Positions 16,829 through 23,864 of a stretch of DNA of 64,000 bases are shown here, piece by piece (within the stretch, counting starts at the first letter, position 1; every line of letters begins with the position of its first letter). The position numbers were made by a program, and so were the translations under genes. The notes beneath the pieces were generated by a model. That model was not told the DNA's origin. It made no database searches and worked only from the letters and a program-made list of their open reading frames with translations. This stretch comes from CAZGMN01 sp964645765. GTDB taxonomy: Bacteria; Acidobacteriota; Aminicenantia; Aminicenantales; Aminicenantaceae. The stretch lies in NCBI GenBank assembly GCA_964645765.1, contig CAZYBE010000001.1, forward strand, positions 163,733 through 227,732. The letters are read 5' to 3'.

Positions 16829-18298
16829 ATGTGCGGTGTGGTTGGAATTTACGCTAACAGTGATGCCATAAAGGATATCTACCAGGGCTTGCTGGCTATC
16901 CAGCATCGTGGTCAGGATTCAGCCGGTATCATAACCTATGATGGACGTTTCCATATCAAAAAAGGAAATGGCCTGGTCAGGGACATCTTCACTGTAGAAA
17001 ATGTCGAGCGCCTAAAAGGAACCATTGGCGTCGGACACACCCGTTACCCGACTGTCGGCGGCGGAAGAGGAGAAGACGCTCAACCCTTCCTTGTCAATTC
17101 TCCCTTCGGAATCATCATGGCTCACAACGGAAATGTCATCAACTATTCTGAGCTCAAAAAAATCCTTTTTGACAAATACCACCGTCTCTTAAACTCTGAC
17201 AATGATCTGGAAATCATCCTGAATGTCTTTGCTCAGGAGCTTGGCGAGCAGAGAACAAAAATATTAAAGCCCCAGCATGTTTTTAAAGCTGCAGAAGGAG
17301 TGTTTAAGAAAGTCAAGGGGAGCTATTCTGTTGTTGGCTATATAGCCGAGCAGGGCATGGTCGCCTTCAGAGACCCTTATGGAATAAAGCCCCTGGTCTA
17401 TGGAAAAAGGCACGACGGAATTATCCCTTCGTATGCCTTTGCCTCCGAGAGTGTCAGCCTGAACATCATGAATTTCAGCCAGATTGAAAATGTGCAAGCA
17501 GGCCAGGTTATTTTTATCGATAAGAACCGCGAACTCCACGCCAAAAAGCTCACAAAATGCGCCCATTCTCCCTGCCTTTTTGAATGGGTTTATTTTGCCC
17601 GCCCGGACTCTTTCATCGACAACGTCAATGTCTACGACTGCCGGGTCAACCTTGGGAGTTTCCTGGCAGATGAGATAAAAAAGCTCGACCTCAAAATAGA
17701 TGTCGTGGTGCCTGTCCCGGATTCAGCCAGGGATGCTGCCATTGAGATTGCCCGAAAACTTAACCTGAAATACAGGGAGGCGCTGGTTAAAAACCGCTAC
17801 ATTGGCCGAACATTTATCATGCCTGCTGACCAGAAGCGAAAATCATCTGTCCGGCAGAAATTAAACCCAATTTCTTCTGAGCTCAAGGATAAGAATGTTC
17901 TCCTGGTCGATGACAGCATTGTCAGAGGGAATACTTCAAGGGCGATCGTTGAATTGGTCCGGGAGTGCGGAGCAAAGAAGGTTTATTTTGCTGCCTACTC
18001 CCCTCCTTTGAGATATCCCTGTGTCTATGGCATTGACATGCAGACTAAGACTGAATTCATCGCCCGAAACGCAGACCTTGACCAGATAGCCAAGAGAATC
18101 GGCGCGGATAAAGTCATCTATCAGTCTCTGGATTCACTCAAAAAGGCCGTGAACTTAGGGAATAAGAATATCAAGAATTTTTGCGCGGCCTGCTTTGACG
18201 GAATTTATCCCACAGGCGATGTAACTCCTGAAATCCTCAAGAAGATTGAGGAAGAAAGAAGACTTGCCCAGGAGAGCCAGCTCGAGCTTGAACTTTGA
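16829..18298 (+). CDS. purF: Amidophosphoribosyltransferase
   Basis: A 489-residue first enzyme of de novo purine synthesis: glutamine plus PRPP gives phosphoribosylamine. The protein starts MCGVVGIYA, so the nucleophilic Cys2 is exposed after removal of Met1, with no propeptide. The glutaminase domain shows IQHRGQDSAG and GHTRYPT, and the phosphoribosyltransferase domain has the PRPP loop VLLVDDSIVRGNTS. A CAACFDGIYPTGD segment near the C-terminus carries cysteines in the region where some family members hold an iron-sulfur cluster. It is a housekeeping gene between two polysaccharide blocks, followed directly by a hairpin that probably ends transcription. Confidence 0.95.
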   Translation: MCGVVGIYANSDAIKDIYQGLLAIQHRGQDSAGIITYDGRFHIKKGNGLVRDIFTVENVERLKGTIGVGHTRYPTVGGGRGEDAQPFLVNSPFGIIMAHNGNVINYSELKKILFDKYHRLLNSDNDLEIILNVFAQELGEQRTKILKPQHVFKAAEGVFKKVKGSYSVVGYIAEQGMVAFRDPYGIKPLVYGKRHDGIIPSYAFASESVSLNIMNFSQIENVQAGQVIFIDKNRELHAKKLTKCAHSPCLFEWVYFARPDSFIDNVNVYDCRVNLGSFLADEIKKLDLKIDVVVPVPDSARDAAIEIARKLNLKYREALVKNRYIGRTFIMPADQKRKSSVRQKLNPISSELKDKNVLLVDDSIVRGNTSRAIVELVRECGAKKVYFAAYSPPLRYPCVYGIDMQTKTEFIARNADLDQIAKRIGADKVIYQSLDSLKKAVNLGNKNIKNFCAACFDGIYPTGDVTPEILKKIEEERRLAQESQLELEL

Positions 18299-18345
18299 AA
18301 AAGGGGACAGGCTACTTTATAAAAAAAAGTTGCCTGTCCCCTTTT
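18299..18345. terminator. Hairpin repeat between convergent purF and rmd, likely bidirectional terminator
   Basis: The arms AAAAGGGGACAGGC and GCCTGTCCCCTTTT are perfect over 14 bases, with loop sequence rich in A and T. The element starts one base after the purF stop codon and ends two bases before the stop of the minus-strand gene at 18348, fitting the convergent gap exactly. It is the long form of the dispersed palindrome family (compare 21517-21564). Confidence 0.8.
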
Positions 18346-18347
18346 CT

Positions 18348-19289
18348 TTAAACCCTCCGTCTCCAATATTCCAATAAATCAAGCAGCGTTTTTTCTATAG
18401 GAATATCTGGCTCCCAGGAGGTCTCTTTTTTTATTTTGCTGTTGTCTCCTAAAAGACAAGGAATATCAATTTTCCTTTTCTTTTGAGGGTCCACCTTCAC
18501 TTTAATTTTCTTAGATGAAAAAGAAAGAAGAATGTCGAGTATTTCCTTGAGGGAAATAAGTTTCCCTGAACACACGTTATACACCTCTCCCTTTTTCCCC
18601 TTTTTCATCAAGAGAACGTAAGCTCTCACAACATCTCTCACATCCAGAAAATCTCTTTCGACTCTAATGTCTCCAACTTTTATCAAAGGCTCTGCTTTCC
18701 CCTTCTCAATTTTTGCAATCTGGCTTGCCCAATCCGAGCAGACAAAATCAGAGCTCTGGCCCGGCCCTGTATGAGGAAAAGGCCTGGCCACAACGATATT
18801 CAGCTTCTCAATCTGCATATAAAAATTGCTCAAGATCTCTCCACCCACTTTGGTGAAAGCATAAGGACTTGTAATATGAAAAGGATATTCTTCCCTCAAC
18901 GCCTTTGCCGACGAAGAACCTCCATAAACATCAGAAGAACTGACCAAAAGAACCCGTGATTCTGGCGCATACTTTCTCACTGCTTCAAAAAGAAAAAAAG
19001 TCCCCATGAGATTTGTCTCCATCGTCTCTCTTCTCTTTTCCCATGAATACTTGACTTTGGAGACAGCCGCAAGATGAAAAACCCAATCAGGCTGGGCCTT
19101 TTTTATAGCCTGGGAAATTTTCTCTTCAGACCTTATATCCAGATAAACAATGTTTTTCTTCTTATCATCAGGTCCAGGCTTTTCAGGAAAAGATGTGCCG
19201 TAAATTTTGTACTCTGGGGACTTTAATAAATTTATGAGATGCCGGCCAACAAAGCCTGTGGCTCCTGTGATAAAAATCTTCAGACTCAA
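18348..19289 (-). CDS. rmd: GDP-6-deoxy-4-keto-mannose reductase-like SDR
   Basis: A 313-residue extended short-chain dehydrogenase. The NAD(P)-binding ITGATGFVGRHL is at residues 6-17, the catalytic SSSDVYG and YAFTK (YxxxK) are present and RPFPHTGPGQ follows. The whole resembles Rmd/GDP-4-keto-6-deoxymannose reductases and the partner Gmd immediately upstream. Gmd followed by Rmd makes GDP-D-rhamnose. The two proteins are clearly paralogous (both have FxCSxxAxQIAxIEK and RDFxDVRDxVR), so a second 4,6-dehydratase activity cannot be excluded. The gene is two bases from gmd, on the same strand. Confidence 0.75.
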   Translation of the reverse strand: MSLKIFITGATGFVGRHLINLLKSPEYKIYGTSFPEKPGPDDKKKNIVYLDIRSEEKISQAIKKAQPDWVFHLAAVSKVKYSWEKRRETMETNLMGTFFLFEAVRKYAPESRVLLVSSSDVYGGSSSAKALREEYPFHITSPYAFTKVGGEILSNFYMQIEKLNIVVARPFPHTGPGQSSDFVCSDWASQIAKIEKGKAEPLIKVGDIRVERDFLDVRDVVRAYVLLMKKGKKGEVYNVCSGKLISLKEILDILLSFSSKKIKVKVDPQKKRKIDIPCLLGDNSKIKKETSWEPDIPIEKTLLDLLEYWRRRV

Positions 19290-19291
19290 AC

Positions 19292-20251
19292 TTAAACCCT
19301 TTCTCTCCAGTAGTTGAGTAAATCCTCAAGGGATTGCCTGATAGGAATTTTTGGCTGCCAACCTGTTAGCTCCTTAAGTTTAGTGCAGTCAGATAAAAGA
19401 ACAGGGACATCAGAAGGCCGCAATCGCTGAGGGTCAACCTCAACCTTCACCTTGATTTTGCTTAAAGAAAGCAACATATCCAGAATTTCTCTCATAGAGT
19501 ATGTTTTTCCAGTCCCCACATTATAGACTTCTCCATCTTCTCCTTTCTCAAGGCACAGCCAGTATCCACGGACAATGTCCCGGACATCGGTGAAATCTCT
19601 CCTGGCCTCCAGGTTACCCACATAAATAACCGGCTCTTTTTTCTTCTTTTCAATCTCTGCTATCTGTTTTGCAAAATTGGAGCAGATAAATACTTCTCCC
19701 CGGCGGGGGCCTGTATGGTTAAATCCTCTTGTTCGGATTGTCCTCAGACCATAGCTTTTAAAATACTGGAAGGCTAAAAAGTCCTGAGCAACCTTGCTCA
19801 CAGCATAGGGGCTCAGAGGCCGCAGAGGATTGGTCTCTTTCATAGGAATTTCATCAGCATTGACAAGTCCATATTCTTCACTTGAGCCTGCGACTTGTAT
19901 TTTAGGAGAAAGCTTGAGGCCGAGAACCGCCTCGAAAAGATTAATCTGGCCGATGGCATTTATGGCAAAGGTCTCTGCTGGGCAGAGCCAGGAAGTGGGG
20001 ACGAAGCTCTGAGCTGCAAGGTGAAAAATTCGGTCAGGTTTTATCTCCGCCAGGCACTTGTTCAAAGAAACAATATCTTTTAAATCTGCTTCAAAAAGTC
20101 TGATTTTATCCTGGATGTGAAGGATGTTTTCCATCCTGCTTCGCCACCGAACTAATCCATAGACCTTAACATCTCGGTGATTGACCAAAATGTAATCGGC
20201 AAGATGGCTACCGGCAAAGCCTGTGATTCCTGTGATTAAAACTCTCATCAA
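19292..20251 (-). CDS. gmd: GDP-mannose 4,6-dehydratase
   Basis: A 319-residue extended SDR. ITGITGFAGSHLAD binds NADP, the dehydratase triad region reads GSSEEYGLV (Ser/Glu/Glu) with YAVSK and TRGFNHTGPRRGEVFICSN is typical of GDP-mannose dehydratases. It removes water from GDP-mannose to give GDP-4-keto-6-deoxymannose, the shared precursor of GDP-D-rhamnose, GDP-L-fucose and GDP-colitose. It is shorter than E. coli Gmd and of the Pseudomonas/Aneurinibacillus type paired with Rmd. Because the other Gmd copy in the window (61979) is broken, this gene may supply the fucose and dideoxy-sugar genes at 34-46 kb as well. Confidence 0.85.
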   Translation of the reverse strand: MMRVLITGITGFAGSHLADYILVNHRDVKVYGLVRWRSRMENILHIQDKIRLFEADLKDIVSLNKCLAEIKPDRIFHLAAQSFVPTSWLCPAETFAINAIGQINLFEAVLGLKLSPKIQVAGSSEEYGLVNADEIPMKETNPLRPLSPYAVSKVAQDFLAFQYFKSYGLRTIRTRGFNHTGPRRGEVFICSNFAKQIAEIEKKKKEPVIYVGNLEARRDFTDVRDIVRGYWLCLEKGEDGEVYNVGTGKTYSMREILDMLLSLSKIKVKVEVDPQRLRPSDVPVLLSDCTKLKELTGWQPKIPIRQSLEDLLNYWRERV

Positions 20252-20312
20252 TCCTCCTTGCTCAATAGAGATTAATTAATTGCGACTCTAATATATAAGC
20301 ATTAAATAAAAT

Positions 20313-20394
20313 GTCATTACGAGGAACGAAGTGACGTGGTAATCCCTCTTTTATTGATGAGATGGCCGCGCTCCCTTTGGTCGTTCGCAATGAC
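20313..20394. repeat. GTCATT-type inverted-repeat element
   Basis: The ends GTCATTACGA and TCGCAATGAC are near-perfect inverted repeats, with GAACGAAGTGACG and related sequence inside. It resembles the widespread GTCATTGCGAGGAGCGAAG intergenic repeats of many bacterial genomes. It lies in the 200-base gap between gmd and rfbB. Confidence 0.75.
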
Positions 20395-20450
20395 GATATA
20401 ATGAAATTTATTGTATTATTATTAAATGCTTCTGAAGCTCGTCTAAACAT

Positions 20451-21482
20451 TTACTTCCGCTCTTGATAATATTTTGTGTAGAACTCTTTGAAATCTTTAC
20501 TCTTCTCTCTTATCTTTCGCCACCATGCCGTATTCTCTTGATACCAGCGGACAGTGGAGGCCAGGGCTTCGTCGAACTCGGTCTCAGGCTTCCAGCCAAG
20601 GGCATGAATCTTCCAGCAATCCAGGGCATAGCGCCTGTCATGTCCCAGACGGTCAGGGACGAGTTTAATCAGGCTTCTCGGCTTTCCCACCAAATCGACG
20701 ATCCTCTCAGCAATGGCAATATTCTGAACCTCGTTATTCGCCCCGATGTTGTAGACTTCGCCAATTTTCCCCTTTCTCATCACAAGCTCTATGGCGCGGC
20801 AGTTGTCCTCCACATAAAGCCAATCACGGACGTTTGTTCCTTTCCCGTAAAGGGGAAGTGTCTTTCCCTCCAGGGCATTGGTCACAAAGAGGGGAATGAA
20901 TTTCTCCGGATACTGGTAGCGCCCGAAATTATTGCTCGGCCGGAGGATGATAACCGGAACACCATAGGTAATCCAGTAGGCATGAGCCAGCCTGTCCGCA
21001 CCTGTCTTGCTCGCAGCATAAGGCGATGAAGGGTTGAGAGAATCGTCTTCTTTAAAATATCCCTCATCGCGGCTTCCGTAAACCTCATCTGTGGAAAGAT
21101 GGATAAAAAACTCAACTTCCGAATTCTTCAAAGCATCGAGAAGAACGAAAGTCCCATAAACATCGGTCAGAACAAACTCTCCCGCATCCAGGATGGAGCG
21201 GTCGACATGGGTCTCAGCGGCAAAATGGACAACCCCCTGGACACGTTTGAAGATCTTCCGGACAAGCTCTCGATCTCGAATATCCCCATGGATAAACTCA
21301 TAGCGCAAGTCGTTTTCAATATCCTTCAGGTTATCTAAGTTCCCGGCGTAGGTCAGCTTATCCAGGTTGATAATTCTGGAGTGCGGATAATGCTTGAGCA
21401 TGTAATGGATGAAATTGCTGCCGATAAAGCCTGCCCCGCCGGTGACAAGAATTGTTTTATTTTCAAGGCTTCGCTCACTCAT
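20451..21482 (-). CDS. rfbB: dTDP-glucose 4,6-dehydratase
   Basis: A 343-residue extended SDR matching RmlB. VTGGAGFIGSNFIHYML forms the NAD site, THVDRS follows, HLSTDEVYGS carries the catalytic Thr-Asp-Glu and YAASK the YxxxK pair, with RPSNNFG downstream. It converts dTDP-glucose to dTDP-4-keto-6-deoxyglucose. It would act after the rfbA-like gene at 23865 and before the RmlC-like gene at 21572. A reductase RmlD is not seen in the window, so the end product (L-rhamnose or another 6-deoxy sugar) is unresolved. A long palindromic repeat lies between it and the RmlC-like gene. Confidence 0.93.
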   Translation of the reverse strand: MSERSLENKTILVTGGAGFIGSNFIHYMLKHYPHSRIINLDKLTYAGNLDNLKDIENDLRYEFIHGDIRDRELVRKIFKRVQGVVHFAAETHVDRSILDAGEFVLTDVYGTFVLLDALKNSEVEFFIHLSTDEVYGSRDEGYFKEDDSLNPSSPYAASKTGADRLAHAYWITYGVPVIILRPSNNFGRYQYPEKFIPLFVTNALEGKTLPLYGKGTNVRDWLYVEDNCRAIELVMRKGKIGEVYNIGANNEVQNIAIAERIVDLVGKPRSLIKLVPDRLGHDRRYALDCWKIHALGWKPETEFDEALASTVRWYQENTAWWRKIREKSKDFKEFYTKYYQERK

Positions 21483-21516
21483 GGCTTTTATACCTCATTT
21501 TTTTTAGGGATTGAGG

Positions 21517-21564
21517 AAAAGGGGACAGGCTACTTTTCTTAGAAAAAGTAGCCTGTCCCCTTTT
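21517..21564. repeat. Long-form GGGGACAGGCTAC inverted repeat
   Basis: The arms AAAAGGGGACAGGCTACTTT and its exact complement are separated by about 6 bases. The element sits between two co-directional genes (RmlC-like and rfbB), so in messenger RNA it would form a strong hairpin in the rfbB leader. Confidence 0.92.
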
Positions 21565-21571
21565 CCTTTTC

Positions 21572-22027
21572 TCAGCCGTCTTTCCTCCTCCAGTCATAAG
21601 GGATATCGTTCTGATAAGGGTCTAACCGTTGTTCATCGGGATGTTCATAGTTATAGACTTCGGTGGGGATATTAATGACAATCGCTTCCTCCTCGCTGAC
21701 GCACATCCAGCCATGATAGATACCAGCAGGAATCTGGACAAGCAAAGAGTTATGGACGCCTATGTAAAACTGGTTTATTTCTTTGAAGGTCGGGGAACTC
21801 TCCCTCGAATCATACAGAGCCAGCTTAATCATGCCCTGCACACAGGCTATGTTGTCTGTCTGCTTTTCGTGCTTATGCCAGGCTTTGACCACGCCAGGGT
21901 AGGTGGATGTCATGTAAACCTGGCCAAATTTTAAAAAGAGCGGGTCATCAGCCCGCAGAATCTCCATCAGCCTTCCCCTCTCATCAGGGATGACCCTCAA
22001 TTTTTTTGTCTTCACTCCCTCAATCAT
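21572..22027 (-). CDS. dTDP-4-dehydrorhamnose 3,5-epimerase-like cupin
   Basis: A 151-residue RmlC-like protein. The cupin core shows AWHKHEKQTDNIACVQGMIKLALYD and later VQIPAGIYHGWMCVSEEEAIVIN; the two histidines match the catalytic/structural ones of RmlC. It is about 30 residues shorter than classical RmlC, as in the WbnF/FdtA-like short sugar-nucleotide epimerases. A good AGGAGAGAGAC Shine-Dalgarno precedes the ATG at 22025-22027. It lies directly upstream of rfbB, consistent with dTDP-sugar synthesis. Whether it epimerises C3 and C5 or only one centre cannot be told. Confidence 0.78.
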   Translation of the reverse strand: MIEGVKTKKLRVIPDERGRLMEILRADDPLFLKFGQVYMTSTYPGVVKAWHKHEKQTDNIACVQGMIKLALYDSRESSPTFKEINQFYIGVHNSLLVQIPAGIYHGWMCVSEEEAIVINIPTEVYNYEHPDEQRLDPYQNDIPYDWRRKDG

Positions 22028-22054
22028 GTCTCTCTCCTATATAGTTTCCCCAAT

Positions 22055-22189
22055 TTATAACTGAAGAACAAAATTATTTTCCCCCCGAGCCACTTCGGTA
22101 TGGTTTGGTATCGATAGAGTGGCTATATACTCAATTTTCACAAAAGCCTTCACAATATCTCGAGGTTTTAATAAAGGGACTAAAGGCAT
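22055..22189 (-). pseudogene. Degenerate HicA toxin remnant
   Basis: A 44-codon frame begins at the ATG that overlaps the hicB stop by one base (TGATG). It reads MPLVPLLKPRDIVKAF, close to HicA N-termini (PxLKPREVIKAL), then jumps to IPNHTEVARG, the HicA segment after the catalytic region. The middle with the G-S-H catalytic histidine is missing, so RNase activity is presumably lost. Confidence 0.65.
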
Positions 22190-22395
22190 CAGATGTGAAC
22201 CTCTACCTGACGAGTGGTCACAGTTAGAGGCATAGCTTTTTCAGCTCGTACCTCCAAACACTCTTTGATAGCATTTCGGATATTATCCTCCGCCTCTTGT
22301 TCAGTCTTACCTTGACTAACACACCCGGGAATTGACGGACATTCAGCTATAAACATCCCGTCTTCATCCTGATATATGGTAATGAGAAATTTCAT
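22189..22395 (-). CDS. hicB: HicB-family antitoxin
   Basis: A 68-residue partial RNase H-like fold typical of HicB: MKFLITIYQDEDGMFIAECP, then the hallmark IPGCVSQGKTEQEAEDNIRNAI. A GAGGTAAAG Shine-Dalgarno is present. It is followed with a one-base overlap by a HicA remnant, so this was a HicB-first operon whose toxin has decayed. The upstream region has a strong sigma-70-like promoter (22494-22521) and a palindromic repeat in the leader. HicB proteins neutralise HicA, and many autoregulate through a C-terminal DNA-binding domain, which this short protein seems to lack. Confidence 0.85.
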   Translation of the reverse strand: MKFLITIYQDEDGMFIAECPSIPGCVSQGKTEQEAEDNIRNAIKECLEVRAEKAMPLTVTTRQVEVHI

Positions 22396-22464
22396 ATTTC
22401 TTTACCTCATTTTCATATTTATTACTTACCTGAAATCAAATTGCAATTTAGAAAAATAGCCTAT

Positions 22465-22488
22465 GAAAATGGGAACTGTCCCGTTTTC
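22465..22488. repeat. Imperfect palindromic repeat in the hicB leader
   Basis: The arms GAAAATGGGA and TCCCGTTTTC surround ACTG, a diverged short-form member of the GGGGAC family. It lies between the hicB promoter and the hicB start. Confidence 0.75.
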
Positions 22489-22493
22489 TCGAT

Positions 22494-22521
22494 ATTATAA
22501 GATGTATTTATTTTATTTCAA
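22494..22521 (-). promoter_or_regulatory. Sigma-70 promoter of hicB
   Basis: On the minus strand TTGAAA (22516-22521) and TATAAT (22494-22499) are 16 bases apart. The surrounding bases TTTCACTTGA and CATCTTATAATAT are shared with the vapBC promoter at 23793-23820. Confidence 0.7.
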
Positions 22522-22616
22522 GTGAAATCAAAGGACAGGCCTCAATAATTCATGTCATACATTATGACTTTTGCTCAGTTCAATTGACGAACTTAGAATC
22601 AGAACAACTTTAGAGA

Positions 22617-22645
22617 TTGCAAATTAAGTATAAGTCTGACATAAT
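22617..22645 (+). promoter_or_regulatory. Possible promoter of the mntA gene at 22676
   Basis: TTGCAA at 22617-22622 and CATAAT at 22640-22645, spacing 17, about 30 bases before the ATG. The 280-base interval after hicB holds this, the hicB promoter and the palindrome. Confidence 0.4.
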
Positions 22646-22675
22646 TAAGTAAAAATTTTATTAAAAAACAGAACA

Positions 22676-23092
22676 ATGTTGGAAAAAAGATTTTTTAAAG
22701 AAAACAAAATAGATGAAAAGAGAAGAGAGCAAATTATTAGAAGAATAAAGGACTATTTTTTAGATAAGGATGATGTGGTCTTTGCCTATCTTCACGGTTC
22801 CTTTATAGAGAGTCTCAAGTTTAGAGATATAGACATAGCCATTTTCGTGAAGAACCTTGTCCGTGAAATAGAACTTGAGTCTGACCTTTCCTATGAATTA
22901 ACAGATAAAACTGGCTATCCAGTTGAGGTCAGGACAATAAACAATGCCTCAATCGCTTTCCAGATGGCCGTTTTAAGGAAAGGAAGGCTACTCATCAGTA
23001 AAGCAGATAATGTCAGGACCGATTTTATTGAAAATACAAGCAGGCGATATCGGGAATATTCCCACTTCAGAAACTTAATCCTGGCAGCATAG
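22676..23092 (+). CDS. mntA: MntA-like nucleotidyltransferase, no HepT partner
   Basis: A 138-residue minimal nucleotidyltransferase: VFAYLHGSFIESLKFRDIDIAIF contains the GS and the DID catalytic pair with canonical spacing, and YPVEVRTIN holds a glutamate where the third aspartate is common. It is most like the MntA at 33069 (same VVFAY-HGSF/YGSF layout and C-terminal SRRYREYSHFRNLI helix). No HEPN gene follows: the next gene is convergent vapC 74 bases away, with only a palindrome between. It is therefore an orphan antitoxin-type enzyme, perhaps a remnant of a module that lost its toxin. Confidence 0.83.
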   Translation: MLEKRFFKENKIDEKRREQIIRRIKDYFLDKDDVVFAYLHGSFIESLKFRDIDIAIFVKNLVREIELESDLSYELTDKTGYPVEVRTINNASIAFQMAVLRKGRLLISKADNVRTDFIENTSRRYREYSHFRNLILAA

Positions 23093-23134
23093 GAAGATTA
23101 AAGGAGAAAGATAAAAAATCCTGAATTCATTGGG

Positions 23135-23155
23135 AAATGGGGACTGTCCCCATTT
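23135..23155. repeat. Short-form palindromic repeat between convergent genes
   Basis: AAATGGGGAC-T-GTCCCCATTT is a perfect palindrome with 10-base arms, located between the end of mntA and the end of vapC. It may act as a terminator for both. Confidence 0.88.
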
Positions 23156-23165
23156 TCCCCATTTT

Positions 23166-23561
23166 CTAGACTGATAACATTTCTTCTTCTAAGTCAAAAA
23201 ATTCTGTAATTAATTTAAAATCACTGTCAACATGGAGGAGTTTTGCTTTCTTATAAGTTGCGGAGGCTATAATTAAATCTGTAGTTGAAACAACCTTTCC
23301 TTTTCGACCCATCTCAAAGCCCCACCTTGACGCTCTTTTTATTACATCTTCATCGATTGGAAGCTGGGGGAGAGAAGAAAGTGACTCGTACAATTGTTCA
23401 AAATCTTTTTTATTCGTTGCTCCCCTTAGGATCTCAATCAGGACCACACCACAAACAACAACGACTCCTGCTTCAAGAAGTCCTCTCACCTTTTCTTTTA
23501 TTTTTGCTGATCCCTTTGGCCTGAAATACTCGATCCATATAGAACTATCGATAAAGAACAT
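23166..23561 (-). CDS. vapC: VapC-type PIN-domain ribonuclease toxin
   Basis: A 131-residue PIN protein. The acidic active-site residues are visible in FIDSSIWIEYF (Asp5), VVLIEILRGA (glutamate), STTDLIIASATY (aspartate) and HVDSDFKLI (aspartate). These bind Mg/Mn in VapC endoribonucleases. The gene overlaps the upstream antitoxin by 17 bases, the normal vapBC arrangement. All four carboxylates are present, so the toxin is probably active. Confidence 0.9.
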   Translation of the reverse strand: MFFIDSSIWIEYFRPKGSAKIKEKVRGLLEAGVVVVCGVVLIEILRGATNKKDFEQLYESLSSLPQLPIDEDVIKRASRWGFEMGRKGKVVSTTDLIIASATYKKAKLLHVDSDFKLITEFFDLEEEMLSV

Positions 23562-23760
23562 TTTTTTTCCTTCTTTTAAGAAACTCTGAGAGTGTAAAAG
23601 AAAGGTCTATTTTGCCTTCAAGTTCAATAAGTTTTTCTGCCTTTTTTCTTCTTACCAATTCTTCTAGTGCCCTCTCAACTGTTTCTTTTTTTGTCTTTGC
23701 CCCTGATATTTTCTTGGCTTCTTCCAAAAGTTCTTCTTTTATAAACAATGTCGTTCTCAC
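23545..23760 (-). CDS. vapB: VapB-type antitoxin
   Basis: A 71-residue protein beginning RTTLFIKEELLEEAKKISG, a ribbon-helix-helix-like DNA-binding segment seen in VapB antitoxins of the DUF2191 type. A charged C-terminus (FLKRRKKNVLYR) would wrap the toxin. The start is a GTG preceded by AGGAG. It overlaps vapC by 17 bases. A consensus promoter lies 33 bases upstream, a position that would allow autorepression. Confidence 0.85.
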   Translation of the reverse strand: MRTTLFIKEELLEEAKKISGAKTKKETVERALEELVRRKKAEKLIELEGKIDLSFTLSEFLKRRKKNVLYR

Positions 23761-23792
23761 TTTATGCTCCTATTTAGCATATCTATGAGCAT

Positions 23793-23820
23793 ATTATAAG
23801 ATGCATCTATTTGGTGTCAA
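23793..23820 (-). promoter_or_regulatory. Consensus sigma-70 promoter of vapBC
   Basis: On the minus strand TTGACA (23815-23820) and TATAAT (23793-23798), both perfect consensus hexamers, are 16 bases apart. The leader to the GTG start is about 26 bases and contains AGGAG. Confidence 0.8.
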
Positions 23821-23864
23821 GTGAAAAAATAATGGAATGATTCAAAGAAAATTATGGAGATGAG

